From Platerodrilus igneus (lineage: Eukaryota; Arthropoda; Insecta; Coleoptera; Lycidae): a stretch of DNA of 64,000 nt. This document shows, in pieces, positions 1 through 11,418 of this stretch. The number at the start of each line of letters is the position of its first letter. The stretch's first letter is position 1. The notes under the pieces were generated by a model. It did not search any database and was not told the DNA's origin. It saw nothing but the letters and a program-made list of their open reading frames with translations. Made by a program: the position numbers and the translations under genes. The stretch is from NCBI GenBank assembly GCA_036346225.1, contig JARFIW010000170.1, positions 7,812,501 through 7,876,500 of the forward strand, in the 5' to 3' direction.

Positions 1-207
1 AATTCAATAGAAACCTTTTTTATTATTTTTAATATTTGGTGTACAAAAAAGTTCTGAGCTTTATATTTCATACAACCAAAACCAATATTTAAAATTCATT
101 AGTTATCCCACTCTTTTACGGCTTCACAACGTTGACATTTGGTTTTTGAAAATACCATGCGGGTTGACGTTTGATGGACATAACTTGCAAAATCAGTAGT
201 GTTCACG

Positions 208-1242
208 ATGGAAATAACAAAAGAGTATATTCGATTTTCCATCCACTTCACGTTTCATCTGAAGAGTAATGCTGCTGAAGCCACTGAAATGATTTGTGCT
301 GCATATCGAAAGAGGGCTGTAAGTCATGCTACGTGTAAAAGGTGGTATCGAAAATTTCGCTAAGGAGATTTCAGTCTTGAAGATGAACTACGTGCTAGAC
401 GCCCTTAAAAATTTTTGAAACGGACAAACTGCAAGCATACTTGGATATAAACTCTGCACAAACTGAAAAGGAGCTTGCACAGCAGCTTGGCATTACGCAA
501 CAAGCAATTTCTACACGTTTACATGCAATGGGAAAAGTTCAGAAGGAAGGCATATGGGTTCCACATGCACTGTCCGAAGACAACAAAAATCGACGGCGTG
601 ACACCGCACTCACTTTGCTTTCAAGGTCCCGGAAAAAGGATTTTCTGCACCAAATCATTACAAGCGATGAAAAGTGGATACTTTATATTAACCCCAAGCG
701 TAAAAAATCATGGGTATGTCCTGGTCAACTTTCGACATCGATTTCAAATCTCAACATTCACGGCAAGAAAGTTTTGCTGTGCATATAGTGGGATTGAAAA
801 GGTGTATTGTATTACGATTTGTTACAGCCGGGTGAAACAATTACGGCAGACCGCTATCAGCAACAATTGACCAATTTTAGCGATGTGTTTGAAGAAAAGA
901 GGCCATTTACTGGCAAAGGACATCGTAAAGTGATACTGCTTCATGACAATGCTCGACCACATGTTGCGAAAGTAACTCAGGATCATATCTTTGCGTTAGG
1001 CTGGAAAGTTCTTCCGCATGCGGCGTCTAGCCCAGACATGGCGCCTTTCGATTTATTACCTATTCCGGTGGCTGCAGCATCACTTGGCTGATACGCACTT
1101 TGTTACACTTGAAGAGGTACAAAAATGTATTGATGACTTTATCGCCTTGAAGCCAGTGAGCTTCTATCATCAGGGAATTCGCAAGCTGCCCGAAAGATGG
1201 TAACAGGTCATCGATGCAAACGTGGAATATTTCGTTGATTAA
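208..1242 (+). pseudogene. mariner transposase (D,D34D), degenerate
   Basis: Transposase that would bind the inverted repeats and cut and paste the element. The start at 208 begins MEITKEYIRF, followed by a paired-type helix-turn-helix region ending near WYRKF and an in-frame stop at about 361. The catalytic region is recognisable: TSDEKW near 664, HDNARPH near 945, and SPDMAPFD near 1030. Exactly 34 residues separate the second and third catalytic Asp, which defines mariner. The C-terminus reads FYHQGIRKLPERW, stop, then a short tail to 1242. Several stops and frame changes (near 360, 400, 785 and 1085) exclude function. Length and order match the roughly 345-residue family norm. Confidence 0.88.
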
Positions 1243-1388
1243 TATATTTTTGTTCGTTTTTAAATAAATATTGAATTTTGCAAGAAAAAAGCTTAGAACT
1301 TTTTTGTACACCATTAATATATTTTTGTTCGTTTTTAAATAAATATTGAATTTTGCAAGAAAAAAGCTTAGAACTTTTTTGTACACCA
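1239..1388 (+). repeat. 75-bp tandem duplication of the mariner right end
   Basis: Two nearly identical 75-bp units (1239-1313 and 1314-1388) each run from TTAATATATTTTTGTTCG to the terminal TTTTTTGTACACCA. The element therefore has two consecutive 3' inverted-repeat ends. Only the outer one is followed by the TA target duplicate. Confidence 0.9.
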
Positions 1389-1391
1389 ATA

Positions 1392-2057
1392 GGCTTACGA
1401 ACACTGCTAATACGCTTGAAAGTCTAATTACTATACTACGAACATAAAAAAACAGTTCAAACCTCAACGTTGAGACACCTAAAGGATATTTTAGAATTAC
1501 AACCTCTGTTTGACAACAGTATTGAAGACCATATTTTGATTCCGTGATTAACCATTGCCAAAGAAATTAGAAAACTGCAAGAAATCAAAGGTTATTACTG
1601 AACTTCTGGCAAAATTGGAAATGTATGACGGAACTGGAAGTCTTTTGCCTTTTTTTGCACTGGTAAGTCAAAGGCGTATTACCTACCACAAGATAAAGTC
1701 TAGATGATAAGTGGTAAACGGTTTTTTAAGAAGGTATAAACGTTACCACGGCATAGCTTCTCGTGAGTGGTTTTAGGTTTGTTATTTACTTTGTTAAATA
1801 AAAGGTGGAAAAGGGAAAGAAAGGCGTCATTACCTCTAATACTCCTACAGAACATAAAAACTAACAACGTGAGGATATTCAATGGTGCTTCTAACTAGAA
1901 AGGACTGTATCTGAATAGGAAAGCTACTGTTAGTAAATATAATGGGATCACTATTTGTGATCCAAGATAAACAATAATTACAATAGAAGAATTGGAACTA
2001 ACCGACTTTCAATATTTTGTGTAAGTCAGACAAAAATAATAAAATCAATACCTAATA
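1392..2057 (+). pseudogene. Membrane-protein-like block, copy 1 (decayed)
   Basis: Positions 1-34 and 1392-2057 together align by eye with 15111-15960. The parts are separated here by the mariner and followed by the Crypton. The coding remnant is worse than in copy 2: it has stops, and the segment encoding the predicted transmembrane helix is deleted around 1620. The homologous tail (ACCACGGCATAG, then AAGGACTGTA..CTGAA) continues to the Crypton insertion point. The original product is not identified; see 14562-15565. Confidence 0.6.
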
Positions 2058-2090
2058 ATAGTTATTTATTATACAAGGGAAAAAAGTACT

Positions 2091-2164
2091 AGATTTTAGC
2101 TCGAGGTGTGTGTTTGTCTCCCGACGCGAAGCGGAGGGAGACAAAACACCGAGAGCTAAAATCT
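2091..2164. repeat. 74-bp hairpin near the Crypton left end
   Basis: The arm AGATTTTAGCTC (2091-2102) is perfectly complementary to GAGCTAAAATCT (2153-2164). Inside it, a second stem pairs TTTGTCTCCC with GGGAGACAAA. The tip contains GCGAAGC, a sequence known to form an unusually stable DNA mini-hairpin. The position next to the element edge suggests a recognition or replication structure, but no function is demonstrated. Confidence 0.8.
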
Positions 2165-2449
2165 TACATTTTTACCCGCGTATAATACACTATTTTTTTC
2201 TGTGACTGGCAAAACAATGATTTAATATTTAAAAAAATATTACCAATTATATTAAAGTCAAAAAATCAATCTATGTCAAATTTGAAGTTTCAAACAGGTA
2301 GGCTGATGTACTTATAGGGACAGTTAGATCTGCGTTGCTAAGGAAACCTTTAAAGTAATCAAATATCTGTCAATTTAATTTTGCGAGTGGTTACAAAATT
2401 GCGAACTTAAGTTGTTTATATCGATTGTTTTGAATATTCAAAATTCAAA

Positions 2450-3556
2450 ATGGACAGTACTGATTCAGAAGTTTCTCTTACTCCACCGGAATTGGTAGAG
2501 GCAGCGAAAGTAGCATCAATAAAATTATTGCCAGCTAAATCACGAAAAATTTACGAAACTGCGTATTCAAGATTCATGGAATGGAAGGCGAAAAGACATG
2601 TAGTTCTTACTCGGAGACGGTGTTATTGGTTTATTTTTCGGAACTAGCGCAACAACAAAAGCCATCAACAGTGTGGTCGAATTATTCAATGATAAAAAGT
2701 ATGTTACAAGTCAATAATAACGTAGACATTTCAAAATATTGCAAACTAATTACGTTTCTGAAACAAAATGGGAAAGGTTACATGCCCAAAAATCTGCAAT
2801 ATTTACGAGTACACATATTAGTGATTTTTAAATAATGCTCCTGATGAAGTTTATTTATTGGTCAAGGTTGTTGTTGTATTTGGGATTGCAGGAGCCTGTC
2901 GAATATGTGAAATTAGCCAGGTAACATTAGATGATATTGAAGACGTGGGAACGTCATTAATTGTGAAACTTAAGCAAACAAAGAATGATGTAAATAGGAG
3001 ATTTATAGTTACTGAAGAATATATTAAATTTTACAGAATGTACATGGCACTTCGTCCAGCAGCAGCAAAGGATCGCCGCCTGTTTTATGCATATCGCAAT
3101 GGGAAATGCGTCAATCAAGTTGTGGGTAGAAATCAGTTTTATAAGGTACCTGAAATAGTAGCCAATTTTCTTCGACTTAAAAATGCTAAGTCATATACAG
3201 GTCATGCATTTCGAAGATCGTCTGCTACACTTTTAGTTGAATCTGGGGGAGACTTGATGACACTAAAGAAACATGGTGGTTGGAAGTCATCAATGGTCGC
3301 TGAAGGGTATGTTGATGAATCGATAGTGCACAAGACAGAAATAGCTAAGAAACTGTTTAGTTTGTGTGGCAGTGCATCAGCTGAAACAGAATCCAATTTG
3401 CGAACAAGTACATCAACGGCAGTTGTGTCAGTGGCACAAAATATTATTTCAAATCAAGAAAATTCCACTGTAGCAGACATTCCTAATTGTTCAAAAAACA
3501 TGTCTTTCAGGCAATGTACATTTAATAACTGTACTTTTAACATTAAGGAAACGTAA
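2450..3556 (+). pseudogene. Crypton tyrosine recombinase (YR), frameshifted
   Basis: Site-specific recombinase expected to integrate and excise the element. The start at 2450 (MDSTDSEVSLTPPELVEAAK) leads into a SAM-like N-terminal domain (KSRKIYETAYSRFMEWK). Frame is lost near 2600 and again near 2835. The catalytic domain is clean from 2858: arginine I in GACRICEI, the H-x-x-R box GHAFRRSSAT, a conserved HGGWKS, and the nucleophile tyrosine in VAEGYVDES. The tail (CTFNNCTFNI) resembles Crypton recombinase C-termini known from animals. All catalytic residues are visible, but two frameshifts break the gene. It could alternatively be called an Ngaro/DIRS-type YR, but no RT is present. Confidence 0.82.
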
Positions 3557-3780
3557 CTTATACATAATAAAATATTCTAAAATTAAATATCTTCGTGTTC
3601 TTACTTATTTGCACTTACCAGGGAAAAAAGTACTCATTTTTTTCCCGGGGAAAAAAGTAATTTTATATAAAGTGACATTTTGTTACCTGTCAAGAAATAT
3701 TAAATGTCACATTTTTTTCCCGTCGCAGAAAAAAGTATTTTTATTCTGAATATAAATAAATCTTTGTTTTTAAGAACACG

Positions 3781-4364
3781 AGATAGGTTTTGGGCCTTTG
3801 GGAGCTTCGTTTTAAGAACATGCATTTCCCAAGAACACTTTACTCAAATTTATTTTTAAACAGTAAATACAAAAATGGTTTATTTTTTCTATAAACATTG
3901 AACGTTATGTTCATTAACGTGACTGATTTAGTTGACACAAATTATTCCAAATTAATATTTTAATAATTATCAATGAGTAGCTTGAACTACCAACAATGTT
4001 AAAGTTATGAAGTTCAAAGACTGACCGACCATCAAGGGCTCCTCGCAGTATTTATGGATTCCCTGCTCTTACATCATCGCGTGGGAAAGTGCAGATTTCA
4101 CGTCTGCTACTTCTTGATAAACATACATTGTCTTAATCTAAGTAATTTTAATTAAGACTGCTTTATTGAAGTTTATTGTGTCTGCACCTGCAGTATCAGG
4201 TTGCGTCTGAAATACAAAGTAGTTACTTCCGTTCTCATGTCTGATAAGAACTTTGATTAACTTTTAATATTATAACTTTCAATTAATACATTGTAACATA
4301 CTATTAGTAAGGCATAATAATGCGTTTAATTTTATATACATATTAATATGAGGGATACGTAACT
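3781..4364 (-). mobile_element. Solo LTR, Errantivirus-like, minus
   Basis: On the minus strand it starts AGTTACGTATCCCTC and ends with GGCCCAAAACCTATCT. It matches the order of motifs in the complete element's LTR at 44517: the GATACTGCAGGTG block, a CATAAATAC box followed by GGTCAGTC, and the CAAGCTACTC block. CACG flanks both sides (3777-3780 and 4365-4368), a 4-bp target duplication. No internal region is present, so this is a solo LTR left by LTR-LTR recombination. Confidence 0.85.
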
Positions 4365-4368
4365 CACG

Positions 4369-5076
4369 TCCTGATAAAGTAATTCTAATAGTCAAGCCTA
4401 GATTCAAAATAACGGCAAAGTTCATTCATTTAATTTAATTAGTGGCATTAATGAGGCACATTATGTTCTTTGTATGAACCATATCAGCTTTTAAAGAATA
4501 CTCTACAGATGGTTAATAAAACTTTAAAATACTTAAGGTCAACCTAAAAACATTAATAGATTATTTATGCTAATTTTTTATTTGGAATACTCGGCCTAAA
4601 AGGATCATTCCCAATATACGCATTCCAAAATAATCTTACGTATTTTTAACTCAAATAATTATTTAATGGAACACGCGATTTAGTTATTCAAAAACAATTT
4701 TTTTGAGCAGTATAAACGATAAGCCTTTAACTGTTTTACCAAACAGCAATGATTAAAGGTCAAATTTAGATCCTTTGTAATTCAAGTGTTCACAACCATT
4801 ATTTTCAGTTTTCATTTAATAATCAGACATGTACTTGATGTTCCACATGTATCTAAAACGTCATTACAACCAAAGTTATTCCTACATTAAGTACTTTTTG
4901 TTCCTAAATTGGTACATCAACGAAGAAATCACTTATGGAACTAACCAAGACCCAGGCCACTAAAATCAGGGGGCAATCTTAGATTGCCCGCTCTACGAAA
5001 AGGCTTAAGCATTTTTACGAAGTCATACAATGACACAATCTTCATTAGTATTCGTTTTCGGAAGACGTTTGTTACA
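4369..5076. other. No gene recognised
   Basis: AT-rich sequence between two solo LTRs. Short open frames on the minus strand have no recognisable motif. Confidence 0.6.
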
Positions 5077-5080
5077 GGCG

Positions 5081-5659
5081 AAATAGATTTTGGGCCTTTT
5101 TGAGCAACTTTTAATAACGTCTCTTCAAAAAACTCTTCTACCGATTTATATTTATACTGATTTACAAGTTGAATTTTCAATTATAATCTATTATATTCAT
5201 TAACGTATTGACATCAAACGTACTCTAAGTTGATATTCACCGAATTAAATGAACAAAAATTAGGATGAGTAACTGAACAACCAACAAGGTTAAAGTTGTG
5301 AATCAAGACTGACTGGCCATCTTGGGCTATCGAGGGTATTTATGTTGTCCATGCCCCTCACATTGCTTGTGGGAATTGCAGAGCTCATGTCTACTCATTT
5401 CTTTATTCATTTATACAATACAAAGTAACAATCTTAATTCTAATAATTGCAATCTTATTGTCTCCTGTAATCTGCACCTGCAGTGTCATATTACGTCTGG
5501 AATACAATGTATTCACATCCGTTCTCATATCTGGTTTATGAACTTTCATTAACCTTGTATTACTTGTCCTTCAATTAATTATACAATGTAACAATCTAAC
5601 TTCAAATTTAATAATTACCTTTGATTACCTATATATCCTAGTTTTGGGGATATGTAACT
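5081..5659 (-). mobile_element. Second solo LTR, Errantivirus-like, minus
   Basis: Related to but clearly diverged from the LTR at 3781-4364. On the minus strand it starts AGTTACATATCCCC and ends TTGGGCCCAAAATCTATTT-like (the degraded TAACT end). GGCG lies on both sides (5077-5080 and 5660-5663). The following GGCGCAGCG mimics a primer binding site but is explained by the target duplication. Confidence 0.78.
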
Positions 5660-5663
5660 GGCG

Positions 5664-6401
5664 CAGCGTAAGGAACCACCAATATGACTGTATTTAGAAC
5701 GACACACCGAAGTTTAGAATAAACGCATTTTAGTGCCTGAATATAACACGATATACAATACGTGTAAGTATAACTTGAAGACCTTTTAATTTATTCAATA
5801 CTAAATAATAAGCCGTTAGAAGATATAAAGCAATTGATGAATGTGATAATTTGGATCGGAAGCACGGAAATTTAATGAGTGTGGCTACAGTGTAGCTACA
5901 TCGGAAAGAAGTCTTGCAGCTTTGAGGAGACTTACAACTTGGCTTCAATTGAGCATATCAAAAAGTCGTTTAACAGGTTCTTACGTCTTTTCCATGTTCA
6001 TGGATGGGATATAGAGTTATCACCAAATGCCCTCATTGACCGATAAATGAAAAAATCGTACAGAAGCAGAAAATGAGATTTGCCTTTGTAATTTCTTGTT
6101 TGGGTTTGAACTTTAAGTTAATGAGTTTAGAGAGTAAATTTGTTGTTGTTTAAATTCGGTTTGAACTATAAGTGTCAAGAAATTTAACCATGATCGATAC
6201 CGATTTCCAGTAATAATCAGTCTCACTACTACCCACCCATCAATACGGCACACGTGTTTTACTATCCCCCATATAAAGTAAAGTGGTATACACTCCTGCA
6301 TTAAACGAACTTTGCAAAAACTACACAAAATTCCACTTCATGTCCGTCAATAAAATGCACTTATTCAGCAAACTGCAGACAGTAAACTCTAATAAAACTA
6401 A
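5664..6401. other. No gene recognised; LINE 5' region probably begins here
   Basis: No coding motif was found before the zinc-finger frame starting at 6402. The 5' boundary of the LINE cannot be placed because its 5' end has no repeat signature and no second copy is in the window. Confidence 0.5.
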
Positions 6402-7581
6402 AAGAAGACCGATAAAATTGTTGATAAAAAGTGTCGTTTTTGTGGTAAATTTACATCTGCAAGTGATATTACATGTGCTAGTCAATCATGTGATGTTTCA
6501 ATCCATGTGAAATGTTTAGATTCCATTTCGCGAATTGTTAAAATCAATAATGATTCCTTTAGTTGCCGTAACTGTTACGATGATGAAGAAAATAAGCAAG
6601 GCCCAAGTTCAACTTCAAGTACCGATACGTTCAAGATAGCAGTGCTATCTAAAGAAGTAGAGTGTTTAACACGTGAAAAGGATATTCTAACTAAGTACGT
6701 TGCAGAATTAGAATATGTAAATAAACTGCTAAAAACCAACTTATCGGTAAACGATTTATCAAGTACAAAACCTGACATGAAATTAACATCTGTCGATGGT
6801 ATATCTGTAAATACTTATGCAACTGCAGTTAAAGCCAGCAAAGATAAAGCTGTCCTAATGGTACAGTCTCTAAATCGAAACACCACAAATGTTGAGATAG
6901 CTAATTCTATAAAATCAAAGATTGATCCTTCCACTGTTAGCGTTCAAATTTTAGGAACTAGGTTGACTAAAGATGGTATGCTAGTCAATTGCAATGACAA
7001 TATTTCTAGAGATAAATTGAAGCAAATACCTAATCGGGATTTTGGAAACGCGTATAAAGTAACTGTGCCTAAAAAACTCAATCCGCGGATAATAATTCAA
7101 GGTGTTGATATCAATTCAGTGGAAAACCCTGCATTTATTAATAATTTGGTGGAAGCAAACCAATTAACTGGGCAGGCCAAGGACATCAAATTTATTACGA
7201 AAATTAAATTTAAAATTGCTTTAATGTTGTAATTGAGACTAGGCCCGCAATTTTAAGGAAATAATTACAAGAAACTTTCTATACATTGGCTGGTCAAAGT
7301 GTAATGTTAAGGAACATTTTAGCGTAGTGAAGTGTTTCAAATGCTGGAAGCATGGCCATCACATAAAAGACTGTCGTAGCGATCTTGTTATTTGTCCAAA
7401 TTGTTCTGGTAACCATGAAAGAAAAGCATGTACTCAAAATGTATTACGTTGTAATAACTGCACTAACAACAATGCAAAATTCAAAACTAATGTTAGTACC
7501 AATCATTCCGCTAGCGGTTCGCAATGCCCATACTTCCTAAATAAAGTTGAAGTCCTAAGATCGAGAATTGAATATGAATAA
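6402..7581 (+). pseudogene. LINE ORF1, PHD finger plus CCHC knuckles
   Basis: Nucleic-acid-binding ORF1 protein. From 6432 a C4HC3 PHD-like finger is seen with spacing C-x2-C-x10-C-x4-C-x4-H-x2-C, ending in CRNC. A predicted coiled coil follows (about 6640-6740: SKEVECLTREKDILTKYVAE). A central domain of about 100 residues resembles LINE ORF1 RRM-like regions only in general character. After a frameshift between about 7215 and 7327 come zinc knuckles: CFKCWKHGHHIKDC (C-x2-C-x4-H-x4-C), CPNCSGNHERKAC, and a degenerate third. The stop overlaps the start of ORF2. No start codon is visible upstream in frame because a stop lies at 6399. Confidence 0.75.
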
Positions 7582-10373
7582 AAACGTAAAACTATGTCAT
7601 TTTAATACTTGCTCACTATTTCCAAAATTTGATGCATTTTCGGATTGTGTTAATTTGAATCAGTTGGACATTATATGTATATCCGAAACCTGGCTTGATG
7701 ATAGAATAGCTAATCATGACATATATATTCCAGAATTCCAGTTAGTTCGCAAAGACCGTGGCAGCCGTGGAGGTGGTGTGGGAATTTATATTAAAAATAA
7801 TTTCACGTATTCTGTATGTCTCGGAGATTTCCAGTGCGCAATAGGAATCGAACATCTGTGGGTCTCTATAAAGATTGGTAGAAATACATTATTAGTTGGT
7901 GTAATCTACCGCACAGCTGCTTGCAGCTTGCCGGATTTCATTCAATACTTAGATAGCATGCTTTCGTTTATTGTACCTCAATTTGAACACATTATAGTTA
8001 TGGGTGATATAAATGAAGACCAGTTAACTGATAGTACCGTCATTAATTGTGTTGGTTCTTACAACATAAGCCAATTGGTTACGGAGCCGACACGGATAAC
8101 TAATAATTCCCAGACACTTCTGGACGTAATTTTACCAACAAAAGTGATTTGGTTCTACATACGGGTGTTATCGATCATGAAATATCTGATCACCGAGCTG
8201 TTTTCTGTACTATCAACTTAACTTATGTTCGTCCGCGATCAAAGTTTGTTACTTACAGAAACTTTCGCAACTTTTCTTTTGATGAATTCAATACCAACCT
8301 TATAAATATACAGTGGGATAACATTTTCTATATAAACTCCATCGAACAGAAAATACAATACCTTACCGAAAACTTATCTCATCTCTTTGACCTTCATGCC
8401 CGCTGACTACATCAAAGGTTACGAAACCATTTTCTCCGTGGTTAACTAACAATATTCGTTGTATGATGAAGACTCGCGACATAGCACTTTCTAAATATAA
8501 ACGCACCAGGTGCATCACTGATTACAACTACTACAAAAGTTTACGCAACGTAGTAACTGGTGCCATAAGAAGAGAGAAATTTGCTTACTTAGCCCATCAG
8601 ACAAAACACTGTAACAGTAAAAATCTCTGGCAAGCAATGAATCTATTAAATGTTAAAGGAAAACCAATAATCGAAATACCTCAAGAACTAAAAAATCCTG
8701 ACGAAGTGAACGATTACTTTTGTCGGTCTTTACTCCAATAAATAACTGTGCAAAATTACAAATTACTACAGAGCAAATAAGTTTAATCCAAATTCTCAGT
8801 TCTCATTTCAATTTTCGTCTATTGAGGAAATTAAAGAGATTGTTGTCAACCTTAAATCAAATGCTATTGGTCAAGATAATGTTTCTGCAAAGATGTTACA
8901 ATACTGCCTACCAGTCATTGCACCACATCTGACACATATAGTCAATTGTTGTTTGAAATTGGATATTTTCCAGAATCCTGGAAATACTCAGTTGTTAAGC
9001 CGCTCCCTAAAGTAAGTAACCCTAAGTCGTTTACCGACTTACGACCAATAAGTATTCTTCCCGCAATGTCAAAAGTTCTAGAAAAGGTCGTATTAAGACA
9101 GCTATACCAATACGTAATGATGAACAAAATTGTTCCTGATTATCAATCCGGCTTTAGAAGTGGCTTCAGTACCACAACAGCTTTACTCGCTATAACTGAC
9201 AACATATTTCGTGCGCTTGATATGGGACTAGCTACTTCAATGGTTCAACTAGACTTCTCAAAGGCTTTTGACACTCTTGATCATGACTTATTATGCGCCA
9301 TCTTAAAATATTATGGTCTTGATAACACCACCTGTAGTTTCTTCAACAGTTGTCTAAAAAACCGATTTCAAAAAGTGGTAATCGAGAACTGTTCGTCCTG
9401 TTTTTCAGAAATTACATCTGGTGTACCTCAGGGCTCAGTCTTAGGCCCCATGCTATACTTAATTTACGTGTCGGATATTCACAAGGCTATAAAACATGTA
9501 AATATCCAATGCTTTGCTGATGATACTCAACTATGTTTTTCATATGATCCAGAATTTGTTCATAATGCTTCGAATCGTATCAAAAATGACCTTCAGGGTT
9601 TTGTCACATATTCCTCTGATCACAACTTAAAATTAAATATTGGAAAGTGCAACGTCATCGATTTTTCTCCAAACTTTAGAAAGGAATCACCAATCAACAT
9701 GGAAATTATAATTCAAAAGCAGCCATTAAAGAATTTGAAGTGCTCAAGAAGTTTAGGCATAATTTTTGATTGCAAACTCCGTTTTGAGGAGCATGTCTCG
9801 CTACTGATTAAAAAATCTTACCTTGTTCTTAGACAACTGTATAAAAATAGGCATATTTTCAACTTTGCACTAAAAAGGATACTTTGTGAAACATTAGTTT
9901 TACCTATTTTAAACTATGGCCTTATTATATATTATCCATGTTTGCTCCAGGTCACAAAAAATCGTCTACAAAGAGTGCAGAACAATTGTTGTAGATTTAT
10001 CTACGGACTTCGCAAATTTGACAGAGTGTCTGCAAAGATAAATGAGCTTGGTTGGTTGAAAATAGATAACTTGTTTAAATATTACATAAGTGCTTTAGTC
10101 TTTCGAACTTTGTCTACTTCTTCGCCAGCTTATCTTAAAGAAAAGTTAGTACTCAGAGGTGACATGCATGAACGAAGTATTCGACATGTCCATACGTTAA
10201 CGATGCCTAAATTTCGTCGTGCTGTGTTTGAAAGATGTTTTTCGTATAATGCTGTGAATATATATAATGATATACCGGCGGATCTAAAAGCACATACGCT
10301 AAAATATTTTAAAAAGCACTATAAAGCCAAACTAGTGCAAGAACAAATTAAACGTACACAACTTGGTCACTAG
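7568..10373 (+). pseudogene. LINE ORF2, endonuclease and reverse transcriptase
   Basis: Polyprotein that would nick the target and reverse transcribe the RNA. The exonuclease-endonuclease-phosphatase fold is marked by HFNTCSL at the start, SETWLD near 7683, GDIN near 8008, and SDHRAVF near 8190, reached by a frameshift at about 8145. The linker is broken near 8405 and 8740. From 8946 to 10373 a single open frame carries the RT: GFRSGFSTTTALL, LDFSKAFDTLDHDLL, TSGVPQGSVLGPMLY and the catalytic CFADDTQLC, then a thumb and C-terminal region. At least three frameshifts rule out activity. The RT block is the best-preserved part. Confidence 0.87.
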
Positions 10374-10600
10374 GTTTACCATACAGTTAACTATTTCTTG
10401 AATAGTCATAATGTAATTGTTGTAGACTAACTACAAGTCACTTGTTGTGTTTACTTATCCACAATTTCTTTATTGCAAATAATTATTTAAAATTTGTAAA
10501 AATTGTAATTATTTGATGTTAAGTTTGAGTAGCGTTAGCTAGACTTCGCCTCATGTACTTCTTAACATTGTGTTGTAAATTACGATGCAAATAAAAGCAC

Positions 10601-10624
10601 TATAATAATAATAATAATAATAAT
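10601..10624 (+). repeat. (TAA)n microsatellite tail of the LINE
   Basis: About eight TAA units directly follow the 3' UTR and mark the 3' terminus of the LINE insertion. Confidence 0.9.
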
Positions 10625-11418
10625 CAAATCGGAACTGGATGCCCTTAAAGGAAGTCTCCAGTTTTCCGAATAACAACAAGCGTATCAATTTTCCAGTCAA
10701 TCTCCACTTTATATCCCTAAAAATTGTTTTGTGTTATTGAATATTTTTCCAAGTTTAAATCAGCATGAATTTCTGAGGAGAGAAAGCTGAATATATTTTA
10801 TAACAGAAAGTATACTTCCGCTTCTACTGAGCGTTGGGAGAAACAAGTAATTTGTCTTAAATATTTCACCCCTTACTGCGATTGTTGTATATAACTGTAC
10901 GCAAATTATCCAATCTTTCCTTCTGCTTGTTTCCTTACGGGAATAAAATTTTGTCTATACAGTCGCTTCTCCTACTCTATTATAGAGCACACAAAACCAT
11001 TAAAACTTTACAGCTACTTTATAAAATTGACTTACACAGCTACTAAAAGAACTCCAAACGTGCGTTTGTTTCGTTGTGTTAAGATTCCACTAACGTACAA
11101 ACAAAATGTCAGTCTAGCAGGAATAAAAATTACTTCACATAAAAATATCCAACATGGTGCCGCAAACGCCAGTTGTCTAAAACTTGAAGGTAAAGTATGG
11201 CATACGAATTGCGATATTCCCATATCAACGTAGTGTATCACAAACATATAAAATCTGGAGGCCACAACCTCGTCCTTTCGTTATGCTTTCTCAAAGTTTA
11301 TTTATGCTCGAAGATTTATTATGTAGGTAGTGAGAGAGCGTGTGCTGAATTTGAAACCGATTTCGAGTATACTAACAATAAACCTTCCTGAAATTACTTC
11401 TTGTTCATATGATAGTTT
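10625..11418. other. No gene recognised
   Basis: Non-coding sequence without a repeat seen elsewhere in the window. Overlapping short frames on both strands at 11027-11391 have no motif and look accidental. Confidence 0.5.

Larger units (their letters stand above)
35..1389 (+). mobile_element. mariner-family DNA transposon, inactive
   Basis: Both ends carry inverted repeats: TTGGTGTACAAAAAAGTTCT at the left, and its complement ending at 1389. TA dinucleotides flank the element (33-34 and 1390-1391). A paralogous block near 15140-15150 lacks the insertion and shows the uninterrupted target, which confirms both boundaries. Between the ends lies a decayed D,D34D transposase. The right end is present twice because of a 75-bp tandem duplication. 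Confidence is high for family and ends; the subfamily was not resolved. Confidence 0.9.
2058..3732 (+). mobile_element. Crypton-type tyrosine recombinase transposon
   Basis: This block is absent from the paralogous site near 15957, where CCTAATA runs straight into AAGTATTTTTATTC. That gives outer limits of 2058-3732. There are no terminal inverted repeats. The motif GGGAAAAAAGTA occurs near the left edge (2077) and twice near the right edge (3620, 3653), with a related AAAAAAGTA at the junction itself, as expected if a circular element recombined at a short shared sequence. The only gene is a degenerate tyrosine recombinase. The left edge is uncertain by about 22 bp. Confidence 0.75.
6402..10624 (+). 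mobile_element. CR1/jockey-type non-LTR retrotransposon (LINE), inactive
   Basis: Gene order is ORF1 (PHD-type zinc finger plus zinc knuckles), then ORF2 (AP-like endonuclease plus reverse transcriptase), a short 3' UTR, and a terminal (TAA)n microsatellite at 10601-10624. A PHD finger in ORF1 and a microsatellite tail instead of poly(A) are features of CR1/L2-related LINEs, while TAA tails are also seen in I/jockey relatives. Several frameshifts disable both ORFs. The 5' limit is only where coding becomes recognisable. Confidence 0.82.

Noticed and set aside
5650..5670. Apparent primer binding site (TAACT followed by GGCGCAGCG) after an LTR
   Set aside because: The LTR is on the minus strand and GGCG is also present on its other side, so the match is a target duplication and not a PBS.
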